Shown: positions 50,901-55,010, counted from the first letter of the stretch. The stretch: DNA of 64,000 nt from Ridgeia piscesae (GCA_025642075.2 JAODUO010001610.1:21949-85948), one strand, 5' to 3'. Notes: a model not told the origin generated them from the letters alone. Translations and numbers: made by a program.

Positions 50901-51892
50901 CCATTTGTCCAGTTTCACAGTGGACATGTGTGTCGCACGTGAATGGACAACGGACATGTCATACACAGACATGTCACCCATGAATGGACGTGTCACACAT
51001 ATGAATGAACCCGTTAATTAGATTTATAAACATGGTTCAACTATAGCTGGGTACTGTCTAGCTATCACCAGTCTTGCAGCTTTGGTGTTATTTGATCTAT
51101 GAAAGTCATAAGAAGTCTGTTTATGTTTTGTACTTGGCAAATAATGTCATACTGAGGACACATTGCTGGAGTAGGAGTGGCAAGCCAGTTGGTCTTGGTC
51201 TCTAGGGAGTTGAATGAGAGAACTCAGGAATGAAGACAGCCGTGTACGTTTGGATAATTATGTAAATAATTCCACTATTTTATTTTGTGGTTGTGAAGCA
51301 ATTATTTCCTTATTCGACGAACAGCTAGGACGCCTTTTTGTGGTTTTGCCTATAAAAAGATATGGCTATGTGCAATCCAATCGAGTAAGTTAAGTCCACT
51401 ACTCACGTCTTTGTCTTGTTCGTGAAGTTCCAGTAACGTTGGTCGTTTGCGCATGGCGCCCGTGGCTGACAATAAGTTGCGGTAGTGGTCAACGTGTGGT
51501 AGCGTCTCTAACGTGTTGTGACCAAATGTCTTCAGATTGTGCGTGTCATAGCTGTACGTGGCATCTGTTGGGTGAGGAGAACACGACGTCGATGTACTCT
51601 CCGAGTTGAGTCGCTCGGAGACACAGCTCCGGGCGCCATCCCGGACCACGCCGTTCTCCCTCGGAGGCGGCGTTGCGGGGGAAGCCAGCGTCGGGCGTTC
51701 GTCCGTGTCTTCCTCCGGCTCGTTCACAAACTCAACCTTCGCCACCTTGAACCGAGACGAACTCCTCGGAGGCGCATCGCCCTGTCCCTCCTGTGCCAGC
51801 AGCGAGTCGACTTCAACCGACACCGATTCTTCGCCAACAGAGAATTTTACAGCGGGTACACTGTCTGGCGAAGCACTGCATACGTCCGCCAT
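314..51892 (-). CDS. SLC12-family Na-K-Cl cotransporter (NKCC-like), 5' and middle part of gene, 16 exons found, 3' end outside window
   Basis: This gene encodes an electroneutral cation-chloride cotransporter of the plasma membrane that moves Na, K and Cl together for cell volume control, chloride loading and epithelial salt transport (established for the SLC12A1/A2/A3 group). Exons 1 to 14 (51892 down to 8043) have GT-AG borders and compatible phases and join to exactly 740 codons. The order is a phosphoregulatory N-terminus (residues 1 to about 204), twelve membrane helices (about 205-668) and the start of the cytosolic C-terminal domain. Diagnostic blocks include [16 protein letters not shown] (TM1), [13 protein letters not shown] (TM3), [18 protein letters not shown] (TM6), [19 protein letters not shown] (TM8) and SYALINYS (TM10). 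The TM8 serine pair and the tyrosines of TM3 and TM10, used for ion binding in NKCC1, are present. The TM1 motif and the N-terminal phospho-segment place it in the NKCC/NCC branch rather than KCC. One exon between 8043 and 4172 was not found, and the last exon has an apparent frameshift. Paralogue assignment (NKCC1, NKCC2 or NCC) is not attempted. Confidence 0.95.
410..710. other. Intron sequence upstream of the last visible exon
   Basis: AT-rich unique sequence between the exon at 314-409 and the 42-bp array. The polypyrimidine tract of the acceptor lies at 410-425. Nothing else was recognised. Bases 1-313 are likewise intron with nothing recognisable. Confidence 0.6.
711..4008. repeat. 42-bp minisatellite, about 75 copies
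   Basis: The unit runs gtctgttgaatatctccacg, then cagtccacacacac and aaaacaaa, with a variable number of CA steps. C/G variants (ctccac or ctgcac) are interspersed. Copies at 2000-4000 are nearly identical; those at about 880-2000 carry many single-base indels. It fills almost all of the intron between exons 16 and 17. Because 42 is a multiple of three it stays open in several frames; these are not genes. Confidence 0.97.
4066..4172 (-). CDS. NKCC-like exon (probably 16): [18 protein letters not shown] block
   Basis: It encodes [20 protein letters not shown], then [15 protein letters not shown] and two bases of the next codon. This is the conserved GLGRxKPNTLVLGFK...DYINIIHDAFD region of the C-terminal domain. 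The acceptor is tttgtgtcag|GTGCC and the donor gtaggtgg. The frame requires the preceding exon to end in phase 0. The family normally has some 45-50 residues between exon 14 and this block, and those were not found. Confidence 0.92.
4432..7200. repeat. 62-bp minisatellite carrying a consensus 5' splice site, about 45 copies
   Basis: Each unit reads (plus strand) gagtacacacttcagtgtat, cacttacctgtgagagacac, tgagcactgactccaaggca, tt. On the gene strand this contains CTCTCACAG|gtaagtgat, a perfect CAG|gtaagt donor, in nearly every copy. Indel variants shorten many copies. It occupies the interval where an NKCC exon is missing. Flanking 7200-7440 looks like a degraded continuation. Confidence 0.96.
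7200..8042. other. Intron sequence with degraded array edge and AT microsatellite
   Basis: Bases 7200-7440 hold scrambled array-like fragments (for example gagtacaaacttcagtgatc at 7383). An AT dinucleotide run lies at about 7660-7710. The rest is AT-rich. No NKCC-like exon could be read here on the minus strand. Confidence 0.6.
8043..8154 (-). CDS. NKCC-like exon 14: C-terminal domain (residues 703-740)
   Basis: It encodes (R)[19 protein letters not shown], then [18 protein letters not shown], matching the RPxLVxxxH-FTKNVGLMxCGHV region of NKCC/NCC. The acceptor is tatttcag|GCCACAG and the donor gtcagtgga; it ends in phase 0. This is the last exon of the uninterrupted 740-codon frame. Confidence 0.94.
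8155..9820. other. Unique intron sequence
   Basis: About 1.7 kb between exon 14 and the 20-bp array. I see no coding similarity, RNA gene or repeat of note. Confidence 0.6.
9822..10140. repeat. 20-bp minisatellite, about 15 copies
   Basis: The unit is acatgacctcctgagtgaac, with variants ending atac or acgc. It has no stop codon in three minus-strand frames, which produces overlapping spurious frames of 110-138 codons. Confidence 0.95.
10255..10380 (-). mobile_element. Partial SINE copy, inverted relative to the neighbouring SINE
   Basis: ccactgtctatagccaggta and ggagcaatgtagag are the reverse complement of segments in the SINE at 10387-10690. The stretch near 10360-10380 resembles its reversed tRNA head. 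It looks like an older, diverged copy in opposite orientation. Confidence 0.65.
10387..10690 (+). mobile_element. tRNA-derived SINE
   Basis: The head has a pol III A box (tggctcagggg) and a perfect B box (GGTTCGAATCC, 10437-10447). The body follows, then a 3' end with aagcgctttgaacgg and gcgctatataaa. That tail type is shared by many marine-invertebrate SINEs and their partner LINEs (from memory). It ends in an A/T-rich tail near 10680-10700. A functional tRNA is excluded because the acceptor and anticodon arms are not maintained. It lies in the intron between exons 13 and 14, antisense to the gene. Confidence 0.85.
10702..10765. repeat. Inverted repeat with 12-bp perfect arms
   Basis: ctttagttgtga (10702-10713) and tcacaactaaag (10754-10765) pair perfectly around a 40-base loop. 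The loop holds a reversed tRNA-like fragment (gagttcaaagctcgagccac). It may be the terminal arms of a small nested insertion next to the SINE tail. Confidence 0.6.
10823..10922 (-). CDS. NKCC-like exon 13: start of cytosolic C-terminal domain (residues 670-702)
   Basis: It encodes (D)[19 protein letters not shown], then [13 protein letters not shown] and two bases of an arginine codon (phase 2). VNWGSS and EHVKNFRPQ are signature blocks of the SLC12 C-terminal domain. The acceptor is ctgtctacag|ATGTC. This acceptor and the exon's first bases are the unit of the adjacent 29-bp array. The donor is gtaggttcc. Confidence 0.95.
10923..11452. repeat. 29-bp minisatellite derived from the exon 13 acceptor, about 18 copies
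   Basis: The plus-strand unit is gacatctgtggacagagaca plus cagacagat. Read on the gene strand each unit gives ctgtctctgtccacag|ATGTC, the polypyrimidine tract, AG and first five bases of exon 13. The array starts directly at the exon border. Confidence 0.95.
11525..11680 (-). CDS. NKCC-like exon 12: TM11-TM12 (residues 618-669)
   Basis: It encodes [18 protein letters not shown], two closely spaced hydrophobic helices, then [10 protein letters not shown]. The exon ends the membrane domain. The acceptor is gtgttgtag|GCTGG and the donor gtaggactt; phase 1 in and out. A 21-bp array begins within about 10 bases of the acceptor. Confidence 0.95.
11684..12832. repeat. 21-bp minisatellite beside the exon 12 acceptor, about 50 copies
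   Basis: The unit is ccttccaacactcctgtcag plus t. The first copies (acaacacaacactccgtcag) overlap the acceptor-proximal intron of exon 12. Copies at 11760-12200 have many indels. The 7-codon period gives an open frame of about 160 codons, which is not a gene. Confidence 0.95.
12833..14556. other. Unique intron sequence
   Basis: AT-rich. It includes a tandem pair of about 40 bp near 14035-14110 (both copies contain aatttgttgatctata). No coding similarity was seen. Confidence 0.55.
14557..14658 (-). CDS. NKCC-like exon 11: TM10 (residues 584-617)
   Basis: It encodes (G)[19 protein letters not shown], then [14 protein letters not shown] and one base for the next glycine. The tyrosine of SYALINYS is a chloride-site residue in NKCC1. 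The acceptor is gttgccag and the donor gtaaggg; phase 1 in and out. Confidence 0.95.
14660..14950. repeat. ATC-type and AT microsatellites in intron 10
   Basis: A short CAT/ATC-rich stretch lies at about 14665-14705, just upstream of exon 11 on the gene strand. A long TA dinucleotide run lies at about 14889-14957. The sequence between them is unremarkable. Confidence 0.8.
14951..15745. mobile_element. Non-autonomous DNA transposon (MITE-like), about 0.78 kb
   Basis: The ends at about 14958-15020 and 15678-15735 are imperfect inverted repeats of roughly 60 bp. Both carry the gggagacc/ggtctcc motif twice and gcatata once in mirrored order. A further internal copy (ccggtctcccgtacg) lies near 15497. 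The interior is AT-rich with no long open frame. The element sits within TA dinucleotide runs, so a TA target is likely but a duplication cannot be proven. Confidence 0.7.
15861..15984 (-). CDS. NKCC-like exon 10: TM8-TM9 loop and TM9 (residues 543-583)
   Basis: It encodes [25 protein letters not shown], then [16 protein letters not shown] plus one base (phase 1). The acceptor used is tcctttag|GCAGTG. A second AG four bases downstream would break the frame. The donor is gtgggtgac. Confidence 0.93.
16345..16425. repeat. TA dinucleotide microsatellite
   Basis: A nearly pure TA run with a few ACA interruptions in the intron between exons 9 and 10. Confidence 0.9.
16531..16640. repeat. AATAC pentanucleotide microsatellite, 22 perfect copies
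   Basis: Uninterrupted aatac repeats over 110 bp. The preceding sequence (16430-16530) is unremarkable. Confidence 0.97.
16799..16906 (-). CDS. NKCC-like exon 9: TM8 with sodium-site serines (residues 507-542)
   Basis: It encodes [18 protein letters not shown], then [18 protein letters not shown]. The SS pair in ATLSSAL corresponds to the sodium-coordinating serines of TM8 in NKCC1. The acceptor is tgtttcag and the donor gtaagcacc; phase is 0 at both ends. Confidence 0.95.
16975..18560. repeat. 45-bp AT-rich minisatellite, about 35 copies
   Basis: The unit runs aatcattgtaaaatagtgct, gtttaaaagtattaatgtta, aatag. Variants (tatt for tgct, gttaagtag for gttaaatag) recur in blocks, suggesting multi-unit duplication. 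The 15-codon period gives two minus-strand open frames of 195 codons; these are not genes. It lies upstream of exon 9. Confidence 0.96.
18561..19080. other. Decayed array edge and unique intron sequence
   Basis: Increasingly degenerate echoes of the 45-bp unit (aatagaatca, gtcaaatag) grade into unique sequence. Nothing else is seen. Confidence 0.6.
19085..19350. repeat. 30-33-bp minisatellite at the exon 8 donor, about 8 copies
   Basis: The unit is gtacaagttacctagtgtca plus cagacactcac. On the gene strand it reads gtgagtgtctgtgtcac, very close to the true exon 8 donor-side sequence gttagtgtctgtgtcac. Several copies therefore look like GTGAGT donors. Confidence 0.88.
19358..19600 (-). CDS. 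NKCC-like exon 8: TM7 and large extracellular loop (residues 426-506)
   Basis: It starts [18 protein letters not shown], the conserved TM6-TM7 joint and TM7, followed by the TM7-TM8 ectoloop. The loop has an N-glycosylation sequon (NNT, exon residue 47) and cysteines at exon residues 31, 66 and 72. It ends LLNDMQ in phase 0. The acceptor is gtttgtag|GAC and the donor gttagtg. A short 30-33-bp repeat made of the donor-side sequence follows at once. Confidence 0.94.
19795..21640. repeat. 29-bp minisatellite, about 63 copies
   Basis: The unit is gtcctgtactaccctctcaa plus actagcagt. Early copies (19795-20150) are more variable; copies from about 20160 are almost identical. It lies about 190 bp upstream of exon 8 on the gene strand. 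Confidence 0.97.
21641..24319. other. Mostly unique intron sequence with small duplications
   Basis: It contains a 30-bp tandem pair near 22468-22525 (aatgttttgtgacaccttgt), about nine degenerate copies of acaggtggtctccc at 22640-22795, and a 60-bp AT run at 23877-23938. A 66-bp tandem pair at about 24160-24290 lies just beyond the exon 7 donor. No coding similarity was seen. Confidence 0.65.
23877..23938. repeat. AT dinucleotide microsatellite
   Basis: A pure TA run of about 60 bp. Confidence 0.97.
24320..24447 (-). CDS. NKCC-like exon 7: TM6 (residues 383-425)
   Basis: It reads [19 protein letters not shown], then [20 protein letters not shown] and GDLA. The [12 protein letters not shown] motif is almost invariant in the SLC12 family. 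The acceptor is ttgccag|CGGAGG and the donor gtgagtg; phase 1 in, phase 0 out. Confidence 0.96.
24525..26515. repeat. 65-bp minisatellite, about 30 copies
   Basis: The unit is ggttggtgtacattcataca, ggaccaaggtggccaatgac, acagtgtacactgttaacac, tgtct. Its gene-strand stretch tgtgtcattggccac resembles the exon 7 acceptor flank tgtgtcactgtttgccag, suggesting origin from that junction. Copies differ mainly at a few fixed positions. Confidence 0.96.
26516..26827. other. Unique intron sequence between the 65-bp array and exon 6
   Basis: AT-rich, with no feature seen. Confidence 0.6.
26828..26939 (-). CDS. NKCC-like exon 6: TM5 (residues 346-382)
   Basis: It encodes [20 protein letters not shown] and ends [11 protein letters not shown] plus one base (phase 1). 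The acceptor is tctgtccag|GCC and the donor gtgagagat. The join to exon 5 reads WETRAQLVLL, as expected for the family. Confidence 0.95.
26965..28170. repeat. 21-bp minisatellite, about 45 good copies with a degenerate tail
   Basis: The unit is cacgtctacctcatgtcaac plus a. A three-unit block (with the catttcaac variant) is itself repeated at about 27650-27850. From about 27900 the units degrade (cacatcaacacaggtcaacc). The 7-codon period gives open frames up to 270 codons, which are not genes. It begins about 25 bp from the exon 6 acceptor. Confidence 0.95.
28245..28957. other. Unique intron sequence with an unassigned plus-strand open stretch
   Basis: A plus-strand frame of about 98 codons (28530-28826) contains [20 protein letters not shown] and reads like non-repetitive protein. 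It matches nothing I recognise, could be chance or a mobile-element remnant, and is not called as a gene. A CA run lies at 28793-28816. The phrase aaccctttgcatgccac occurs twice (about 28778 and 28937), the second copy just beyond the exon 5 donor. Confidence 0.4.
28958..29068 (-). CDS. NKCC-like exon 5: TM4 (residues 309-345)
   Basis: It encodes [20 protein letters not shown], then a hydrophobic helix, then GMEWETR. The [10 protein letters not shown] block is strongly conserved in NKCC/NCC. The acceptor is ttcacag|TGGAATGACC and the donor gtaagtgg; phase is 0 at both ends. The first 11 bases and a further 14 internal bases of this exon recur in every unit of the 4.8-kb array that starts at the acceptor. 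Confidence 0.95.
29069..33855. repeat. 38-bp minisatellite derived from exon 5 and its acceptor, about 125 copies
   Basis: The plus-strand unit is gtcattccactgtgaacata plus caacacggacatcattag. On the gene strand each unit carries the acceptor tgttcacag, then exon 5 bases TGGAATGACCT, then AATGATGTCCGTGT. In exon 5 these two pieces are separated by 19 bases, so the unit is an internally deleted exon-junction copy. Marker variants recur at intervals of roughly 800-1200 bp, showing higher-order duplication. Confidence 0.97.
33870..34560. repeat. Roughly 21-bp minisatellite (accaccaagtag family)
   Basis: Units of the type gaccaccaagtagaaactag, with gag/gaa and ggg variants, directly follow the 38-bp array. 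The higher variability suggests an older array. Confidence 0.92.
34561..36320. other. Intron sequence with small low-complexity tracts
   Basis: A G-run lies at 34831-34848, a GGGA-rich tract at about 34970-35030, an ATC tract at about 35160-35195, and six copies of gactgaccgcccag at about 35615-35700. No coding similarity was seen. Confidence 0.6.
36325..38430. repeat. 36-bp minisatellite, about 58 copies
   Basis: The unit is ggacagaggggacaggccac plus aactatcatcaccagt. It ends about 50 bp from the exon 4 donor. With a 12-codon period it stays open for 300-700 codons in several frames on both strands; these are not genes. Confidence 0.97.
38482..38621 (-). CDS. NKCC-like exon 4: TM3 (residues 262-308)
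   Basis: The acceptor is tatccaccag|GTGGGG. Joined to exon 3 it reads [20 protein letters not shown], a hallmark of the family, then the TM3 block [18 protein letters not shown]. The tyrosine in AMYVVG corresponds to the potassium-site tyrosine of NKCC1. The donor gtgagt is in phase 0. The exon is flanked on both sides by unrelated minisatellites (36 bp downstream, 30 bp upstream). Confidence 0.95.
38896..39317. repeat. 30-bp minisatellite, 14 copies
   Basis: The unit is gtccctagaacattgcacaa plus gtcagtggga. Alternation of ggga and caga units forms 60- and 90-bp higher-order repeats. It lies about 270 bp upstream of exon 4. Confidence 0.95.
39595..40236. repeat. Short-period repeat (ctgaccactctat) at the exon 3 donor
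   Basis: Irregular 10-11-bp steps of tctgaccactcta, grouped into larger blocks of about 130-160 bp marked by gatggttatttcttac. The sequence directly after the exon 3 donor (gtgagtggtcagatag) is itself one unit, so the array starts at the splice site. Confidence 0.88.
40237..40408 (-). CDS. NKCC-like exon 3: TM1-TM2 (residues 205-261)
   Basis: It begins [19 protein letters not shown] and ends [10 protein letters not shown], leaving one base for the next codon (phase 1). It contains the unwound TM1 GVML region that helps form the chloride and cation sites in solved NKCC1 structures. The donor is gtgagtggtcagatag. Repeats built from this same post-donor sequence follow immediately downstream. 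Confidence 0.95.
40409..41031. other. Intron 2, unique sequence
   Basis: About 620 bp between exons 2 and 3. No feature was seen beyond the splice signals. Confidence 0.6.
41032..41157 (-). CDS. NKCC-like exon 2: linker into TM1 (residues 163-204)
   Basis: The 42 codons run from [12 protein letters not shown] to [10 protein letters not shown], the conserved segment just before TM1. Acceptor ttgctccag and donor gtaagac are good, and the phase is 0 at both ends. The first seven exon bases (GAGGAAC) and the acceptor are copied in every unit of the 61-bp minisatellite that abuts the exon at 41158. The true acceptor is therefore the array copy nearest the exon. Confidence 0.93.
41158..41757. repeat. 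61-bp minisatellite derived from the exon 2 acceptor, block 1, about 10 copies
   Basis: The unit runs gttcctcctggagcaaaaca, acctccagttacacctctat, acttaacctatcaagtgtca, t. On the gene strand each copy has ttttgctccag|GAGGAAC, the exon 2 acceptor and first seven coding bases. The block is cut by the insertion at 41758. Confidence 0.96.
41758..43087. mobile_element. DNA-transposon-like insertion inside the exon 2 minisatellite, about 1.33 kb
   Basis: The ends are a perfect 13-bp inverted repeat, catacatgttaag (left) and cttaacatgtatg (right). The satellite unit is interrupted exactly here and resumes at 43088. tctat flanks both sides and may be the target duplication, although it also fits the satellite unit. 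The left interior has several ctcccgc/gcgggag inverted motifs. There is no transposase frame, so the element is non-autonomous. Confidence 0.75.
43088..43215. repeat. 61-bp minisatellite resuming after the insertion
   Basis: Two further units of the exon 2 acceptor satellite (acaacctccagttacacctc type), continuous in phase with block 1. Confidence 0.9.
43216..44299. repeat. Blurred copy of satellite and of flank 45310-46090, probable assembly artefact
   Basis: Recognisable but heavily scrambled pieces of the 61-bp unit (cctggagcaaaacaatctcc) alternate with degraded versions of the unique flank. For example, gtacagtagtccccatttcc (43740) matches gtacagtagtccctacattt (45398), and actcaaaaattctgtccccc matches actcaaaaattctgtccctc. 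The order of the flank is preserved. This is what a forced consensus between reads of different array length would give. Confidence 0.7.
44300..45305. repeat. 61-bp minisatellite, variant block 2, about 16 copies
   Basis: The unit runs gttcctcctggagcaaaaca, atctccagttacacgtctat, acttggcctattgagactcg, t. It shares the exon 2 acceptor core with block 1 but has a distinct second half, so the two blocks were homogenised separately. Confidence 0.95.
45306..46274. other. Intron 1 unique sequence
   Basis: Includes a near-duplicate phrase (ctctgatgagtggacacctg near 45423, ctccgatgaggggacacctg near 45543). No coding similarity was seen. Confidence 0.55.
46275..47000. repeat. Roughly 38-42-bp minisatellite (gatgtaggtgatgag family), about 18 copies
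   Basis: Units contain ggaatgatgtaggtgatgag followed by a variable gggatgagagag segment. The purine-rich strand gives long spurious minus-strand frames rich in S, P, H and I. Confidence 0.93.
47001..49839. other. Intron 1 unique sequence
   Basis: About 2.8 kb, mostly AT-rich. Two near copies of acgggta occur around 48670-48710 (ggacgggtaaaacccgttgt). No gene or RNA was recognised. Confidence 0.55.
49840..50225. repeat. 38-bp minisatellite, about 10 copies
   Basis: The unit is gtgtgtacagcaagtggagg plus agtggcaatagtacctag. Copies are moderately diverged. Confidence 0.93.
50226..51406. other. Intron 1 unique sequence next to the exon 1 donor
   Basis: AT-rich, with nothing recognised. A weak repeat of ggacatgtgtcrcac-type phrases occurs around 50930-51000. 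Confidence 0.55.
51407..51892 (-). CDS. NKCC-like exon 1: start codon and regulatory N-terminus (residues 1-162)
   Basis: The exon starts [10 protein letters not shown] and ends HEQDKD before the donor gtgagt, in phase 0. RFKV at residues 47-50 fits the RFx[V/I] docking motif for SPAK/OSR1 kinases. The segment NLKTFGHNT at about 119-127, followed by VDHYRNL, is the conserved regulatory threonine region of NKCC/NCC; T117, T122 and T127 are the likely phospho-sites by alignment from memory. The start was chosen because AAG-ATG-G is a good initiation context and the protein looks NKCC-like from here. An in-frame ATG 65 codons upstream (52087) has no family resemblance. The exon is GC- and CpG-rich, unlike the rest of the locus, as expected of a first exon in a CpG island. 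Confidence 0.93.
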
Positions 51893-52140
51893 CTTCCGCG
51901 GCTCGACGCGACTGAAGGAGACCCGCGCGATGACGTCACGCCCACTAATGACGCTGCCGGTGATTCCTGTTAATTGATTCCGTCGGCCGCCTTCTATTTC
52001 ACATGCGCTCGCCGGCCAGAGCTGCTGCACGGATCGGTCATACATAATACACGGCAACTGTCCCCATATCGATTGATGACAGTGCAATGGACGGGGCGCT
52101 CATAGGAAGACCCACGACACCATGCATATGCAATATTTTT
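51893..52140 (-). promoter_or_regulatory. Putative 5' UTR/proximal promoter of the NKCC-like gene, CpG-rich
   Basis: The stretch directly upstream of the ATG is GC- and CpG-rich, continuous with exon 1, in an otherwise AT-rich locus. It holds a perfect CRE palindrome next to a GGGCGTG (KLF/Sp-like) box. No clear TATA box or initiator can be assigned and the transcription start is unknown. Confidence 0.5.
51931..51938. promoter_or_regulatory. CRE palindrome TGACGTCA
   Basis: The full 8-bp CREB/ATF consensus TGACGTCA lies 39 bp upstream of the chosen ATG. On the gene strand it is immediately preceded by GGGCG within GTGGGCGTGACGTCA. CREB binding to this motif is established knowledge; use at this gene is inference. 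Confidence 0.55.
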
Positions 52141-52740
52141 TATGTTGATAATTAAACATTGACTGACTAATTGACTATAGTTGTTAGATAAACATAATTT
52201 TTTTATCAATTTTTCATGAATAGATACATTAAATTATTAACGTGGATGTCGTCATAGGCCTAATAATCTACTTTAAGTAGTTAGATAAACGTATTTACAT
52301 TCTATCAATTACATTTAATTAATATAATAATACAACAAAATAATAAAACCTAGCAATCAACAGTAAGTTTAGTCCACACTAACACAAAACCAACCTTCTA
52401 CTATTAAATACACCTATAGCTTCCACCAAAACTATAACATGTAATGCTAGCCTACCGATTTTCAGCACACACCTACCGATTAGTCGGCGTTATGCAGCCC
52501 GCCGCCTGTGACCGGCCGTGACCAAAGGTTGCGTGAGTACACTTGTAATTGGATACGGACATTACTCTGGCTGGCGGGGGTATTTAAACTGGGGTTAACG
52601 CATTCGGGAGATCGTTTATATCTGTGTGGGTGGAAGGGGTGAAACGAGCTTTTAAATTTAGGGTACATCAGTTTTAACAAGATGTAACAAGATTGCCACC
52701 TAGAGAATCAACTCTAGATGGCAGGTGGACAAGGAAGCCA
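52141..52740. other. Intergenic AT-rich sequence and probable 3' tail region of the retroelement
   Basis: Nothing coding was recognised. From about 52680 to 52918 the sequence looks like the decayed continuation of the retroelement: on the minus strand it follows the reverse-transcriptase frame with broken frames. Confidence 0.5.
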
Positions 52741-53450
52741 TTTGGCTTATCTATCTAAATGTACCCCGCCCTTCTTAGGTATATGTCAATTTTATTTTTA
52801 AACATATTAACACTACTAGCACCTACACAATCAGCCGATAATCTGTTCCATTAATTAACTGTTCTTTGTGAAAATTAAAATTTTCGAATATCTAGTCTAC
52901 ACTGCTTCTTTGATAATGTTAACTCCATGTCCTCTGTCCTTCTCTCTTCCTTAACCGAGAAAAAATATTTCTGTCAATATTTTCATACCCATTCAAGATT
53001 TTAAACACTTCTATCTGATCTCCTCTCAGTCTCCTGGTTTCTAGTGTTGTTAATCCACATTCTTTTAGGCACATTTCATAACTAATATTCCTGAGTTTTT
53101 GTATCATTTTGGTTGCTCTCCTTCGTACTCTTTCTATTATATCAATATCCTTCTTGCGATATGGCCTCCATGCCTGTATGCAATATTTTAAATGAGGTCT
53201 AACTATTGTTTTGTACAGCGGTATTATTAGTTCTTTTTCCTTGTACACTATATTTCCCCTGATTGATCCAAGAATTTGGTTTCCCTTCGCTGCTGCAATT
53301 CCACACTGCTCTGCTACATTCATATCAGCACTAATAGTTAACCCTAAGTGCTTTTCCTTTACGGTAGTATTTAGTACAGTATCACCCATTGTATAATGTG
53401 CATCTTCGGTCCCATGTCCTGAGTGTTTGTCCGCGCTCTTGTAGCAGTCC
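52741..53450 (-). pseudogene. Non-LTR retrotransposon reverse-transcriptase remnant (C-terminal part)
   Basis: A minus-strand frame from about 53450 to 52919 reads KEKHLGLTISADMNVAEQC and NQILGSIRGNIVYKEKELII, then PLYKTIVRPHLKYCIQAWRP, IERVRRRATKMIQKLRN and LETRRLRGDQIEVFKILNGY. This is the thumb and C-terminal region of LINE reverse transcriptases of the jockey/CR1/L2-like group (family pattern recognised from memory). It stops at 52919. The usual continuation (QRSSVD..IFENFNFHKEQL) follows only in shifted frames to about 52760. The catalytic palm is absent, so this is a 5'-truncated, frameshifted dead copy. Confidence 0.88.
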
Positions 53451-53536
53451 TCACTACGTGACGGATTGAAAGTGTCACGTCAAACAATATATGTCACTAC
53501 GTGACGGATTTAAAGTGTCACGTCAAATAATATATG
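53451..53536. repeat. 43-bp tandem pair
   Basis: Two near-identical copies of tcactacgtgacggattgaa followed by agtgtcacgtcaaacaat. Each has inverted cacgt/tgacg motifs. It lies directly at the 5' end of the retroelement remnant. Confidence 0.85.
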
Positions 53537-53765
53537 TTGGTGATGATTTCATCCGGCAATAATCGTTAGTTATTGATTTATTATTATTTTACATAACATT
53601 TTACGTATCTTAAGTAATATTGTTACCGTGTAAGATTAATTTATTACGTGTATTTTATATTATATTATATTTTATCAATGCAGCATTGTGTGCGTCTCTG
53701 AGCAAACTCATATTCAGGTTATATGTCGCCTTATAAATACAATTATTATTATTTTATTATTATTT

Positions 53766-55010
53766 ATGTCTCCCTCCCTCCCTTTCTCCCTACCGCCCCC
53801 TTCCCTCCATCCCTACCGCCCCCTCCTTCCCTTCCTCCCTACCACCCCTTCCCTTTCTCCCTATTGCCCCCTCCTTCCCTTTCTCCCTACCGCCCCCTCC
53901 TTCCATTTCTCCCTACTGCCCCCTCCTTCCCTCCCTCCCTTTCTCCCTACCGCCCCTCCTTCCCTTTCTCCCTATTGCCCCCTCCTTCCCTCCCTCCCTA
54001 CCGCCCCCTCCTTCCCTTTCTCCCTACCGCCCCTCCTTACCTTTCTCCCTACCGCCCCCCCCCTTCCCTCCTTCCCTTCCTCCTTCCCGTCCTCTCTCTT
54101 CTCTCCCGCTCTCTTCATCCGTCCTTCTCCCTCCCCCATCCCTCACTCACTCCCCCTCTCTCTAACTTCCTCCTTTCCTCCTTCTCTGCCTCCCTTCGTT
54201 CCTCCCGTCTTCCCTTCCTCCCTCCCCCTTGCTCCCTCTAACTTCCTCCTTTCTACCTTCTCTGCCTCATTCCTTCCTCCCTTCTTCCTTTCATCCCTCC
54301 CCCCTCGCTCCCTCCCTCCCTCCCTCCATATCTCTATCTGTCTGCCTCTCTCTTCTCCCCCCCTCTCCCTCCGTTCCTCCATCCCGCCCCCACCCTCTCC
54401 CTCTCTCCGTACCTCCCTCCATCCCCTTCTCTCCCCCTCTCTTTTCTGTCCCGTTCTCTTCCTCTGTCACTAATTCTGTCTTTCTCCCTCGCTCCCTCCC
54501 TCCCTCCCTCGCTCCCTCCCTCCCTCCCTCCCTCCCTCCCTCCCTCCCTCCCTCCCTCCCTCCATACCCCTCTCTAACTTCCTCCTTCCCTGCCTCCCTT
54601 CCTTCCTCCCTCCCCTCCCTTGCTCATTCCATCCCTCTCTTCCTATATCTATCTATCTCCCTCGCTCTTCTTTCCCCCTCCCTCCCTCCTTCCCTCCCTC
54701 CCTCCTTTTATCGTCTCCTCTCTCTCTCCTCTCTCTCCTCTCTCTCCTCTCTCGCCTCTCTCGCCTCTCTCTCTTCTCTCTTCTCTCTTTCTCCTATCTC
54801 TCTCTCTCTCTCCTCTCTCTCTCTCTTCTCTCTCTCCTCTCTCGCCTCTCTCGCCTCTCTCTCTCTCTCTTCTCTCTTCTCTCTTTCTCCTATCTCTCTC
54901 TCCTCTCTTTCTCTCTTCTCTCTCTCCCTCCCTCCCTCCCCCCTCCCCTCCCCTCCCCCCTCCCCCTCCCTCCCTCCCTCCCTCCCTCTCTCTCTCTCCA
55001 TCCCCCAATA
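53766..55010. repeat. Polypyrimidine (CCCT/CTCT) tract, about 1.2 kb
   Basis: Almost pure C/T on the plus strand: first a loose repeat of ccctaccgccccctccttcc, then ccctccctcc runs, then ctctctcct blocks. It can form triplex-type structures. Open frames of Ser/Pro/Leu over it are not genes. Confidence 0.95.

Noticed and set aside
51518..51977. Plus-strand arginine- and serine-rich frames over exon 1
   Set aside because: They are antisense shadows of exon 1, caused by its high GC content.
51893..52087. N-terminal extension of the cotransporter from the upstream in-frame ATG at 52087
   Set aside because: The 65 extra residues have no family resemblance and the ATG at 51892 has the better context. 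The open frame there is probably chance in GC-rich 5' UTR.
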